From assembly GCF_020217485.1 (NCBI RefSeq), contig NZ_JAEKMI010000002.1:209956-273955 (forward strand): DNA of 64,000 nucleotides, read 5' to 3'. Both the position numbers and the translations under genes were made by a program. How positions within the stretch are numbered: position 1 is the first letter of the stretch; every line of letters starts with the position of its first letter. Under the pieces are notes generated by a model that did no database searches, was not told the origin of the DNA, and worked only from the letters and a program-made list of their open reading frames with translations. This stretch comes from Mycobacterium sp. WUMAC-067. Lineage in GTDB: Bacteria; Actinomycetota; Actinomycetes; Mycobacteriales; Mycobacteriaceae. This document shows positions 1-6,373 of this stretch, one piece after another.

Positions 1-468
1 CGCAGCGTCTCACTGGCCGATGTGTTCGACGCGAGTGCGGTCATCGAACCGGCGGCTGCTCGGATGGTCGCAACCTCGCGTGGCCACCAACGCGCAGCGA
101 ACCAGTTGCGGCAGGTGATTGTCGACCAGAAACGCACGGTAAACGATCCCTTGGCCAGCACAAACGCGATGATTCGATTTCATGGGGACATCGTGCGCCT
201 CGCGGGAAACCAAACACTCATCCTCGTGACCGAGATGCTCAACGAGGTGATCGCGCGTGCGATTGCCGACGTGCTCACCCGCACGCGCCACGAACCTGTC
301 ACGGCGCGTCGGCGCACGATTCGCGCCCATGAGCTGCTCGTGGAGTTCATCGCGGCCGGCGATGGGGATGGGGCCCAAGCGCACTGGAACACTCACATGG
401 CCCGGTTGCGCGGCTCGTTACTCGGCGAACACGCGGCCACCGTTGTCGACCTCAACCACCATCGCTGA
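1..468 (+). CDS. GntR-family regulator, FCD (FadR C-terminal) domain, 5' end cut off by window
   Basis: This is the C-terminal ligand-binding part of a FadR-subfamily GntR transcription factor; the DNA-binding winged helix lies left of the window. The frame is open from base 1. The visible 155 residues form the all-helical FCD domain. The usual metal/ligand-pocket pattern is present: an Arg-Phe-His followed by LAGN, then an Arg-Ala-His (HELLVEFIAAGD) and a late His in the last helix (HWNTHMARL). The family senses carboxylic acids or acyl-CoAs and normally represses nearby catabolic genes. Its target cannot be seen here, because the next gene is convergent. The family call is firm; any specific ligand is unknown. 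Confidence 0.85.
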   Translation, partial: RSVSLADVFDASAVIEPAAARMVATSRGHQRAANQLRQVIVDQKRTVNDPLASTNAMIRFHGDIVRLAGNQTLILVTEMLNEVIARAIADVLTRTRHEPVTARRRTIRAHELLVEFIAAGDGDGAQAHWNTHMARLRGSLLGEHAATVVDLNHHR

Positions 469-567
469 AGGCGGTTCGTATCAGCGGCTGCGCGCCACCG
501 TCTTTCGCGGCATCAGATGCGCAGTTGGTGCGCGGGCCGCCGCGGCGACTCGCAGCGATTGGAATAA

Positions 568-579
568 ACCTCTAGAGGT
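568..579. repeat. 12-bp perfect palindrome ACCTCTAGAGGT
   Basis: ACCTCTAGAGGT is fully self-complementary and sits in a short AT-rich patch of otherwise GC-rich DNA. Its position between two converging genes argues against a promoter operator for either. It may be a protein-binding site or chance. Confidence 0.35.
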
Positions 580-662
580 ATAGCCAGGCGGTGACGCCAA
601 CCTGCGGTGCGTTCGGTTGGGTTTTGAAACGTCAGATGTTTATGCGCCTGCGGTGCGAGCCG

Positions 663-679
663 GCGACTCCGGGAGTCGC
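663..679. terminator. Hairpin between convergent genes, possible bidirectional terminator
   Basis: GCGACTC and GAGTCGC flank a CGG loop, giving a 7-bp GC-rich stem. There is no T-run, as is common for mycobacterial terminators. The location 3' of both converging genes fits termination. Confidence 0.4.
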
Positions 680-712
680 GGTGAAGAATCGCCCCGCCGC
701 AATAGGCTCGCG

Positions 713-1555
713 TCAGCGGTCGGCGCGTCCCGAACGCGAATTCGTCACCCTCGCGGCATAGGCCTGCAGAGCGGCGTAGTGCGCGCCCAGTAGCCGGGGC
801 ATCGCCGCCATCACGCGCCCGTCGGGCCCGATGAGGATCCTGGCTCGGTTCTTCTCGGCGCCTCGCAGAATGAGGCGGGCGGCCTTCTCGGGTGAGGTGA
901 GCGCCGCGCGCGCAAAGAGTTTGGCCGCCTGGTCGGGATCCTCCGTATCGGCGGCGCGCATGTTGGTCCCGAAGTTGGTTCGGACCACCCCGGGGTGCAC
1001 GCAGTGCACGGTCACCGGGTGGCGTTCGATGATCATCTCCTGCCGGAGCGCCTCGGTGAAACCCCGCACCGCGAACTTCGCCGTGCTGTAAGCCCCTTGG
1101 TAAGGCACCGCGATCAGCCCGAAGGCACTGGACAGGTTGACCAGCCGCGCCGGGCGCTGGGGAATACCCGACTCGATGAGTTGCGGCAGGAACGCCTTGG
1201 TCCCATTGACGACGCCGCCGACGTTGATCCCGATGAGCCAATCAAAATCGGTCCACGACATGTCAGCCACGCTCGCGAACAGGTCAACTCCCGCATTGTT
1301 GAACAACATCGAGGCCGGCCCGAGCTGCCGGTGCACGTCTTCGGCGAAACCCAACACGGCATCCCGGTCCGCCACATCGACCCGGTACGGCGTGACCCGG
1401 CCGGGCCGGCACGATGTTTGCGTCTCGGCGAGACCCTTGTCGTCGATGTCGGCCGCCGCGACATGCGCCCCGTCCTGGGTGAGCATCTGCGTCAATGCGC
1501 GGCCGATGCCGGAGCCGGCACCCGTGACTACCGCAACGCGGTCTTGGTAGTTCAT
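713..1555 (-). CDS. Short-chain dehydrogenase/reductase (SDR)
   Basis: A 280-residue classical SDR that would oxidise an alcohol or reduce a ketone with NAD(P)H in the cytosol. The N-terminal Rossmann motif TGAGSGIG (about residues 11-18), the NNAG motif (about 90), a catalytic Ser in NLSSAFG and the YSTAK Tyr-Lys pair are all present, so it should be active. The C-terminus carries extra residues (VMAAMPRLLGAHYAALQAYAARV), as in many mycobacterial SDRs acting on lipid intermediates. Its start overlaps the SRPBCC stop as ATGA, so it is the last gene of the minus-strand operon running from 6053. Substrate unknown; a beta-hydroxyacyl or ring-alcohol oxidation step is inferred from context. Confidence 0.88.
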   Translation of the reverse strand: MNYQDRVAVVTGAGSGIGRALTQMLTQDGAHVAAADIDDKGLAETQTSCRPGRVTPYRVDVADRDAVLGFAEDVHRQLGPASMLFNNAGVDLFASVADMSWTDFDWLIGINVGGVVNGTKAFLPQLIESGIPQRPARLVNLSSAFGLIAVPYQGAYSTAKFAVRGFTEALRQEMIIERHPVTVHCVHPGVVRTNFGTNMRAADTEDPDQAAKLFARAALTSPEKAARLILRGAEKNRARILIGPDGRVMAAMPRLLGAHYAALQAYAARVTNSRSGRADR

Positions 1556-2025
1556 GAATTGCCCGCCTCGACAATCGAGCGAATGCGGTCCACCGAGGTT
1601 TCAAGGTTTGTTTGAAGATCGCTACGTCGATCCCGGATGAACAGAAAGAGGTGTTCGAACAGCACGGCCCCGAAAGGCAATGGGACGCACATCCGGACGG
1701 CTTCGGTGAGACGCGACGTGCCGGCGGTGGAACCGGGTTCGATGAGATATGTCCACTGCGTCCAGTCCCCACCCATGGCCTGAACGACGAACGAGAACCG
1801 TTGTCCCGGAACTGCTTCGACGACGATCGCTTCGGTCCGCCACCGGCCCAGTCGCCGACGGTTCCAGGCTCGAAAACGGTCCGGAGCCAGCCACTGGGCA
1901 CGCACCGTCTCCGGGCTCCACTCCGGGATCCGCGTGACGTCGGACACGACGGCGTAGATCCGGTCCTCGGAGGCGCGTACTTCAGTCGATGCCGTTAGCG
2001 TCTCGTCCTTCTGCAGCAACGACAT
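1552..2025 (-). CDS. SRPBCC / polyketide cyclase-like lipid-binding protein
   Basis: A 157-residue protein of the START/Bet v1-like helix-grip superfamily. It has the common mycobacterial opening in which a beta strand (TASTEVRASEDRIYAVVSDV) leads to RIPEWSPET, then a strand-rich core ending in a long amphipathic C-terminal helix. Family members bind hydrophobic ligands, and some act as cyclases or aromatases; no catalytic residue can be assigned. It overlaps the SDR start by 4 bp and begins only 3 bp after the FadD stop, so it is translated with the operon. A ligand-holding or chaperoning role for a lipophilic pathway intermediate is inferred. Confidence 0.8.
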   Translation of the reverse strand: MSLLQKDETLTASTEVRASEDRIYAVVSDVTRIPEWSPETVRAQWLAPDRFRAWNRRRLGRWRTEAIVVEAVPGQRFSFVVQAMGGDWTQWTYLIEPGSTAGTSRLTEAVRMCVPLPFGAVLFEHLFLFIRDRRSDLQTNLETSVDRIRSIVEAGNS

Positions 2026-2028
2026 CGC

Positions 2029-3678
2029 TCAACCATTCACGGCTTGCTCACGAGCCCACCGGTAGTCGGCCTTGCCCGAGGGGCTGCGCTCGATGACCGG
2101 ACGGAAGACGATCGCCTTCGGAAGTTTGTAGCGCGCCAAAGTGTTTGAGGCGTGGGCGACCAGCTCGTCGGCCTCGACGCTGGCGCCCTCGGCCAGCGCC
2201 ACGACCGCGACGACCTCCTGGCCCCACCGCTCGCTCGGCCGTCCGGCGACCACCACGTCGGCCACGGCGGGGTGCGACGCGATGGCCGTTTCGACCTCCT
2301 CGACGAAAATCTTCTCGCCGCCGGAGTTGATGGTCACCGAGTCGCGGCCGAGCAGTTCGACGGAGCCGTCGGCGCCGTGGCGGGCGCGGTCACCGGGAAC
2401 GGCGTAGCGAACGCCGTCGATCACCGGAAAAGTCTTGGCGGTCTTGGCCGCATCACCCTTGTAGCCGAGCGGAACATAACCTCGCTGGGCCAGCCAGCCC
2501 ATCCCGTCGTGCCCGGGTTCCAGGATGGCCGTCAGGTCCTCGGCGGCGACGAAGGTGTCCGGCCCGGCGTTGAACGTGCCGGTGGCTACCGCGCCCGAGG
2601 TGGACATGTGATGCATCTGGGCACCCGTCTCCGACGACCCGACGCCGTCGACGACAACGGCGTTCGGCAGCACTTCGATCAAGCGCTGCTTGACGTACGG
2701 GGTCAGCAGGGCGCCCCCGTTGGCGACGACCGCCAACGACGACACGTCGGCGATCCCCTTTTCGATCGCGGCAACCAGCGGGCGGGCCATCGCGTCACCC
2801 ACCACGGTGACCACCGCGACCTTTTCCCGCTCGATGGTGCGCACCACGTCGTCGGCGTCCAAATGGTCGACGACCGTGGGGAAAACGACGGACTGCCCCG
2901 TCGTGATCGCCGTCATCACGCTCCACTGGGCCGCGCCGTGGATCAGCGGGGGCAGGATCATCAGCTTGGTGCCGGGACCCGAGGCCGCCCGCTCGACGAT
3001 CCCATCGATGGACGCCGAGGGTTCGCCGGTCATCAGATTCCGCCCGCCGAAGGACGTCATGAAGATGTCGTGCTGGCGCCACAGCACGCCCTTCGGCATG
3101 CCCGTCGTGCCCCCGGTGTACAGGACGTACAGGTCGTCGGCGCAGTGCTGCACCGGCGGCGGCTCCGGCGACACGGACGCCAAAGCGGCCTCGTAATCGA
3201 CGGCGCCCTCGAGCAAGTCGTTGCCCGAGCCGTCGGCGATCTGGATCAGCACGCGTAGCTGCGGAAGATCCGGCAAGATCTCGGCAACCCGTGGTGCAAA
3301 TGCGCCGTGGTAGAGCAGCGCGGTGGCCCCCGAATCCGCCAGCAGATACTGGAGCTCGCTTTTGACGTAGCGGAAATTGACGTTGAACGGGGCCACCCGG
3401 GCCGCGAAGCTGCCCAGCAGCGCCTCGACGAATTCGTTCCCGTTGTAGGCGTAGAGGCCGAGCAGGTCCTGGCCCACCTCGTGGCCGGCCAGCGCGGAGC
3501 GCTCGGTGTGGCATCCCAAACCTTGCGAGTGCAGGTAGGCGGCGAGCCGGTTCGAGCGGTCGATCACCTGCGCGTAGGTGTACCGGCGATCGCCCTGGAT
3601 GACCAGCTCCCGATCGGGGATGGCGGCCGCGACGGCCTTCGCGACGGCAGGCACCGTGAATGTTGTTGTGGTGTCCAC
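2029..3678 (-). CDS. Acyl-CoA synthetase (FadD-type, ANL superfamily)
   Basis: A 549-residue AMP-forming CoA ligase that would activate a carboxylic acid to its CoA thioester. The P-loop YTGGTTGMPKG lies at residues 187-197. Further along are the adenine-binding GVGSSETG, the hinge-region GDRARHGADGSVELLGRDS and the C-terminal catalytic Lys in SPSGKADYRW. The start is GTG (3676-3678). Length and motifs resemble mycobacterial ligases that act on steroid or other bulky acids, but chain specificity cannot be assigned. A palindromic repeat separates it from the upstream thioesterase gene, so it may be partly uncoupled from the promoter near 6060. Confidence 0.9.
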   Translation of the reverse strand: MDTTTTFTVPAVAKAVAAAIPDRELVIQGDRRYTYAQVIDRSNRLAAYLHSQGLGCHTERSALAGHEVGQDLLGLYAYNGNEFVEALLGSFAARVAPFNVNFRYVKSELQYLLADSGATALLYHGAFAPRVAEILPDLPQLRVLIQIADGSGNDLLEGAVDYEAALASVSPEPPPVQHCADDLYVLYTGGTTGMPKGVLWRQHDIFMTSFGGRNLMTGEPSASIDGIVERAASGPGTKLMILPPLIHGAAQWSVMTAITTGQSVVFPTVVDHLDADDVVRTIEREKVAVVTVVGDAMARPLVAAIEKGIADVSSLAVVANGGALLTPYVKQRLIEVLPNAVVVDGVGSSETGAQMHHMSTSGAVATGTFNAGPDTFVAAEDLTAILEPGHDGMGWLAQRGYVPLGYKGDAAKTAKTFPVIDGVRYAVPGDRARHGADGSVELLGRDSVTINSGGEKIFVEEVETAIASHPAVADVVVAGRPSERWGQEVVAVVALAEGASVEADELVAHASNTLARYKLPKAIVFRPVIERSPSGKADYRWAREQAVNG

Positions 3679-3692
3679 TATTTCCTTTCCGC

Positions 3693-3750
3693 CGAGCAGA
3701 CGCAGAATCGCATGCGCAAGGCTGGTGCGGTGCGATTCTGCATCTGCTCG
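3693..3750. repeat. Palindromic intergenic repeat (REP-like), copy 1
   Basis: Two 20-base arms (3693-3712 and 3731-3750) are complementary at 19 of 20 positions around an 18-base loop. The left arm contains GAGCAGACGCAGAATCGCA. A close relative occurs at 62614-62677 in the same window, so this is a dispersed element rather than a one-off hairpin. Lying between two genes of the same operon, it could attenuate transcription or stabilise mRNA. Confidence 0.75.
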
Positions 3751-3766
3751 CCAAACCGGGGTCCGC

Positions 3767-4387
3767 TCACGGCTGGTGGGGTAGCAGGCGAACCATCAGG
3801 CCGTTGGCTTCGCTGAGCAGCGTACCGTCGGCGGCTGTCATAGTAGCGTCAATGAAAACCTTCCGGCCGTCGACGTCGGTGATGCGGCCCTGAGCGGTCA
3901 GCGGCTGATCGATCGGGGTGATCTGCCGGTAGTCGACGTGCAGATAGGCCGTGCGCGTCGGCCGGATGTCCGCGGTGGACACGACCATGCCGAACAGCCA
4001 GTCGTAGAACAGCGGGATCATGCCGCCGTGCACGGCCCGGTTCCCGCCGATGTGCGAGGTGGTGAAATGACCGGCCATCGTGACGCCGTCGGCACCGGCA
4101 TCGGTCACCATCCAGGGCGGCAGTAGGGGATGGGCCAGCCCGGGCAGGCTCAGCACCCGGCCGGCCACCGCCTCGACCTCGGGCACCTGGTGGCCATCCA
4201 GCAGCGCGCAGGCGTTCTCGATGTGCGCGGTCGCGGCGGCCCACAGCGCGGGGTCCGGCTTGGTGGACACGGTCAGGTCCTGCAGTCGGCGCAGTGCGGC
4301 GACGAACGGGCCCAGTTCCGCGGGAGCGTCCTCGACGGGCTTGACGTCGGGGAATCCGCCGCGAACTTCCGGCGCTGTGTCGGTCAT
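3767..4387 (-). CDS. PaaI-type hotdog thioesterase
   Basis: A 206-residue hotdog-fold protein expected to hydrolyse acyl-CoA thioesters. The active-site stretch NRAVHGGMIPLFYDWLFGM carries the HGG motif and the catalytic acid (Asp) on the long helix, followed by strands with TAYLHVDYRQITPIDQPL. The reading frame is open much further upstream, but the start is placed at 4387 because that ATG overlaps the upstream stop as ATGA and the sequence before it belongs to the neighbouring gene in another frame. The N-terminal 90 residues form a helical extension seen in several mycobacterial members. Likely role: release of CoA from dead-end or final acyl-CoA intermediates of the operon. Confidence 0.85.
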   Translation of the reverse strand: MTDTAPEVRGGFPDVKPVEDAPAELGPFVAALRRLQDLTVSTKPDPALWAAATAHIENACALLDGHQVPEVEAVAGRVLSLPGLAHPLLPPWMVTDAGADGVTMAGHFTTSHIGGNRAVHGGMIPLFYDWLFGMVVSTADIRPTRTAYLHVDYRQITPIDQPLTAQGRITDVDGRKVFIDATMTAADGTLLSEANGLMVRLLPHQP

Positions 4388-5013
4388 CGCGCTTCCTCGT
4401 CCCAGGCCCGGAGCAGATCGTCGGTGCTGGTGATGGTGGCAAGCAGCGACAGCGTATTGGCGATCATCGCTGCACCATAGTCGGCGGGTATGCCGGCGAC
4501 GGCGTCGCGGGGCAGGACCACCCGGTAGGCGGCGTTGACCGCGTCCATGACGAGGTTGGGGATCGCGATGTTCAGCGAAACACCCACCACGACAATGGTC
4601 GAGACGCCGAGATTGCGTAACACCGCGTCCAGATCGGTGCCGCCCATCGGCCCCACGCCGTGCCAGCGGCGCAAGACCAAATCCGAAGGCTCCGGACCTA
4701 ATTCGGGCAGCACCTCCGCACCCGGCGTGCCGGGGGTGATGTCCACCTGGTTGCCGCCGCCCATCGCGAAGATCTTCGCGTTGTGGTTGGAGCCGAGCCC
4801 GTCGGGCCGCCGCTGCACCAGGCAATGCACGACCCGCACCCCGGCCGCGCGGGCCGCGGGCAGCAGGCGCGCGATGTTGGGCAACGCCTCGCGGCGGGCT
4901 TCCTCGGCCAGCATCGCCAGTCCGGCGTCGGGACCCATCACCGCGCCCTGGCACTCCTGGGCGACGATCGCGGTGTGCTCAGGTGCGACAAGTCCCGCCA
5001 GCCGGTCCGTCAT
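4384..5013 (-). CDS. Isochorismatase-like protein lacking the catalytic triad
   Basis: A 209-residue protein of the isochorismatase / cysteine-hydrolase superfamily. The fold-defining segments are present: an N-terminal strand (TAIVAQECQG), GTDLDAVLRNLGV, the VVVGVSLNIAIPN strand-helix turn, and YRVVLPRDAVAG. The three residues that catalyse hydrolysis in active members appear substituted: the N-terminal Asp aligns with Glu20, the Lys with an Arg-Arg-Trp stretch at 115-117, and the nucleophilic Cys with Ala150. It is therefore unlikely to be an ordinary amidase or isochorismatase. It may bind a ligand or use other chemistry. It is coupled on both sides by 4-bp ATGA overlaps with the Rieske and thioesterase genes. 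Confidence 0.8.
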   Translation of the reverse strand: MTDRLAGLVAPEHTAIVAQECQGAVMGPDAGLAMLAEEARREALPNIARLLPAARAAGVRVVHCLVQRRPDGLGSNHNAKIFAMGGGNQVDITPGTPGAEVLPELGPEPSDLVLRRWHGVGPMGGTDLDAVLRNLGVSTIVVVGVSLNIAIPNLVMDAVNAAYRVVLPRDAVAGIPADYGAAMIANTLSLLATITSTDDLLRAWDEEAR

Positions 5014-6053
5014 GCGGGGGCGCCCACCGGCGCGACGTCATAGAACTGCGTCGCCCACTTCCTCAGCGCCATATAGCCTTTCGCATCGGTCTTCGACAGT
5101 GCCGGGTGTTCCACATACTTCTGGTAGCGCCAGATCTGCAGGTCGTCGAACACCGTGGACAGGAACTGCTTCTCGATGACGTCGCGCAGTTTTCCTTCCG
5201 GAACGTCCGCCGTGTCGCCGGGGATTCGCGGCCACCAGATCGAGTAGAACAGGTCCGAGCACTCGTCGTCGACCGGCGTGCAGGTGAAGATCAGCCGGTG
5301 GTTTTGCGCGCCCTCGAAGACGCTGATCGCCCCGCCGAGCCCGAACAGGTGGCTGTGAAACCGTAACGCGAGATCGTCGGGATTGTCGCTAGTTGCGTCC
5401 GGCCAGCCCGCGATGAACTGCCATTCGTGGTCGACGATCTTCCAGTCGAGCACCCGGGGCGTCACCGTGGCGTGGTGCACGTACTCGAAATGGGCGCTGT
5501 CGGGTGCGTTTTCGGCCACGATCTGCGGATGCACCGGTTCGCGCTCCGCGCGCCGGGAAAACTCCGGATACGCCCGGTAGTACTGGGCAGGATCGGTCTC
5601 GAATTGCGGGAACTTGCGGAAGATATCCGGCATTTCCCACTGTGGCTCCTTGCCGTCCGGGTGGTGCCAGATGAACACGCAGTCGTACTGCTCCCGGACG
5701 GGATACACCTTCAGCCGCAGCCCTCGGTTGGGCCGGTCCGGCTGATACGGGATGTATTTGTTGCAGCCGTCCGGCCCCCAGCGCCAGCCGTGGAAGGGGC
5801 ACTCGACGCAGTCGCCGACCACCTTGCCGCCGTGGCCGATGTGGGCGCCGAGATGCTTGCAGTGCGCTTCCAAAACATGCAGCTCACCCTGCTCATCCCG
5901 GTAGGCCACCAGGTCCTCCCCGAAATAGCGCAGCGGCCGGACCTCGCCGACGGGAAACTCCGGGGACCAGCCGACCATGAACCAGCCGGTGACCTTCCAG
6001 GTGAAGGGAACTTTCACGCCAGTGCCTCCCGTGATCGTTGATACTAAATCCAT
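5010..6053 (-). CDS. Rieske [2Fe-2S] oxygenase, KshA-like
   Basis: A 347-residue terminal oxygenase component. From the ATG at 6053 the Rieske ligands are Cys65-x-His67 (CKHLGAHIG) and Cys85-x2-His88 (CPFHGWRWG). The mononuclear iron site follows in ENAPDSAHFEYVHH (Asp185, His188, His193). The layout matches KshA-type steroid 9-alpha-hydroxylases and related monooxygenases, which need a separate reductase; none is encoded here. The frame is open to 6092, but 6053 lies downstream of the AT-rich divergent promoter region, so it is preferred. It heads the minus-strand operon. A ring-hydroxylation step is inferred; the substrate is not known. Confidence 0.88.
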   Translation of the reverse strand: MDLVSTITGGTGVKVPFTWKVTGWFMVGWSPEFPVGEVRPLRYFGEDLVAYRDEQGELHVLEAHCKHLGAHIGHGGKVVGDCVECPFHGWRWGPDGCNKYIPYQPDRPNRGLRLKVYPVREQYDCVFIWHHPDGKEPQWEMPDIFRKFPQFETDPAQYYRAYPEFSRRAEREPVHPQIVAENAPDSAHFEYVHHATVTPRVLDWKIVDHEWQFIAGWPDATSDNPDDLALRFHSHLFGLGGAISVFEGAQNHRLIFTCTPVDDECSDLFYSIWWPRIPGDTADVPEGKLRDVIEKQFLSTVFDDLQIWRYQKYVEHPALSKTDAKGYMALRKWATQFYDVAPVGAPA

Positions 6054-6063
6054 TACAGTATAG
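6039..6063. promoter_or_regulatory. AT-rich inverted repeat in divergent promoter (Rieske / SnoaL)
   Basis: ATACT (6041-6045) and AGTAT (6057-6061) form an inverted repeat with an 11-bp spacer within the 47-bp divergent gap. It overlaps the proposed start of the Rieske gene and precedes the SnoaL gene by about 40 bp. It could carry -10 elements for both directions or an operator. It only weakly resembles the recurrent motif found further right. Confidence 0.4.
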
Positions 6064-6100
6064 ATTTCAGCAGTCCGGCCCGCGCGCGGCAAGGAGTGAC

Positions 6101-6373
6101 ATGACGACAGCGGCTGACGAGCTGGAAGCCATCCGGCAACTGAAGGCGCGCTACTGCCGTTTTCTGGACACCGAAGACCTGGAGTCTTGGTGCGACGTGT
6201 TCACCACCGACGTGGTCGTGACGCTGGACATGGCGGTGTCCACCGCGGGTGCCGACCCTCAGACCGCGCCCCCGATCGAGGGGGTGGGGAACTTCGCACC
6301 GATGGTGATGGGGGGCTTCGGGGGAAACCTGAGCCGAACCATCTTGAAGATAACCGGCGGCGACGATGGCTGA
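6101..6373 (+). CDS. SnoaL/NTF2-like protein, C-terminally truncated
   Basis: The first half of a SnoaL-like alpha+beta-barrel protein, 90 residues. The typical N-terminal helix pair is clear (AADELEAIRQLKARYCRFLDTEDLESWCDVFTTDVVV). So is the PPIEGVGNF segment that normally precedes the His-rich strand. Family members of this type usually run to about 130-150 residues. Here the reading frame leaves the family pattern near residue 75 and stops inside the next gene. AAGGAG at 6091-6096 gives a good ribosome site and the stop overlaps the monooxygenase start by 8 bp. It may be a deletion remnant kept for translational coupling. Activity is doubtful. Confidence 0.7.
   Translation: MTTAADELEAIRQLKARYCRFLDTEDLESWCDVFTTDVVVTLDMAVSTAGADPQTAPPIEGVGNFAPMVMGGFGGNLSRTILKITGGDDG

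Larger units (their letters stand above)
469..712. other. Convergent intergenic region, 244 bp
   Basis: This gap separates the converging GntR and SDR genes. It holds a 12-bp perfect palindrome (568-579) in a locally AT-rich stretch and a 7-3-7 hairpin (663-679). Short reading frames crossing it have no recognisable content and look like GC-rich shadows. No RNA gene was recognised. Confidence 0.5.

Noticed and set aside
3693..3750. Intrinsic terminator ending the Rieske-thioesterase transcript
   Set aside because: The hairpin is strong, but it is a dispersed repeat with no T-run and sits within an apparent operon, so a repeat call was preferred.
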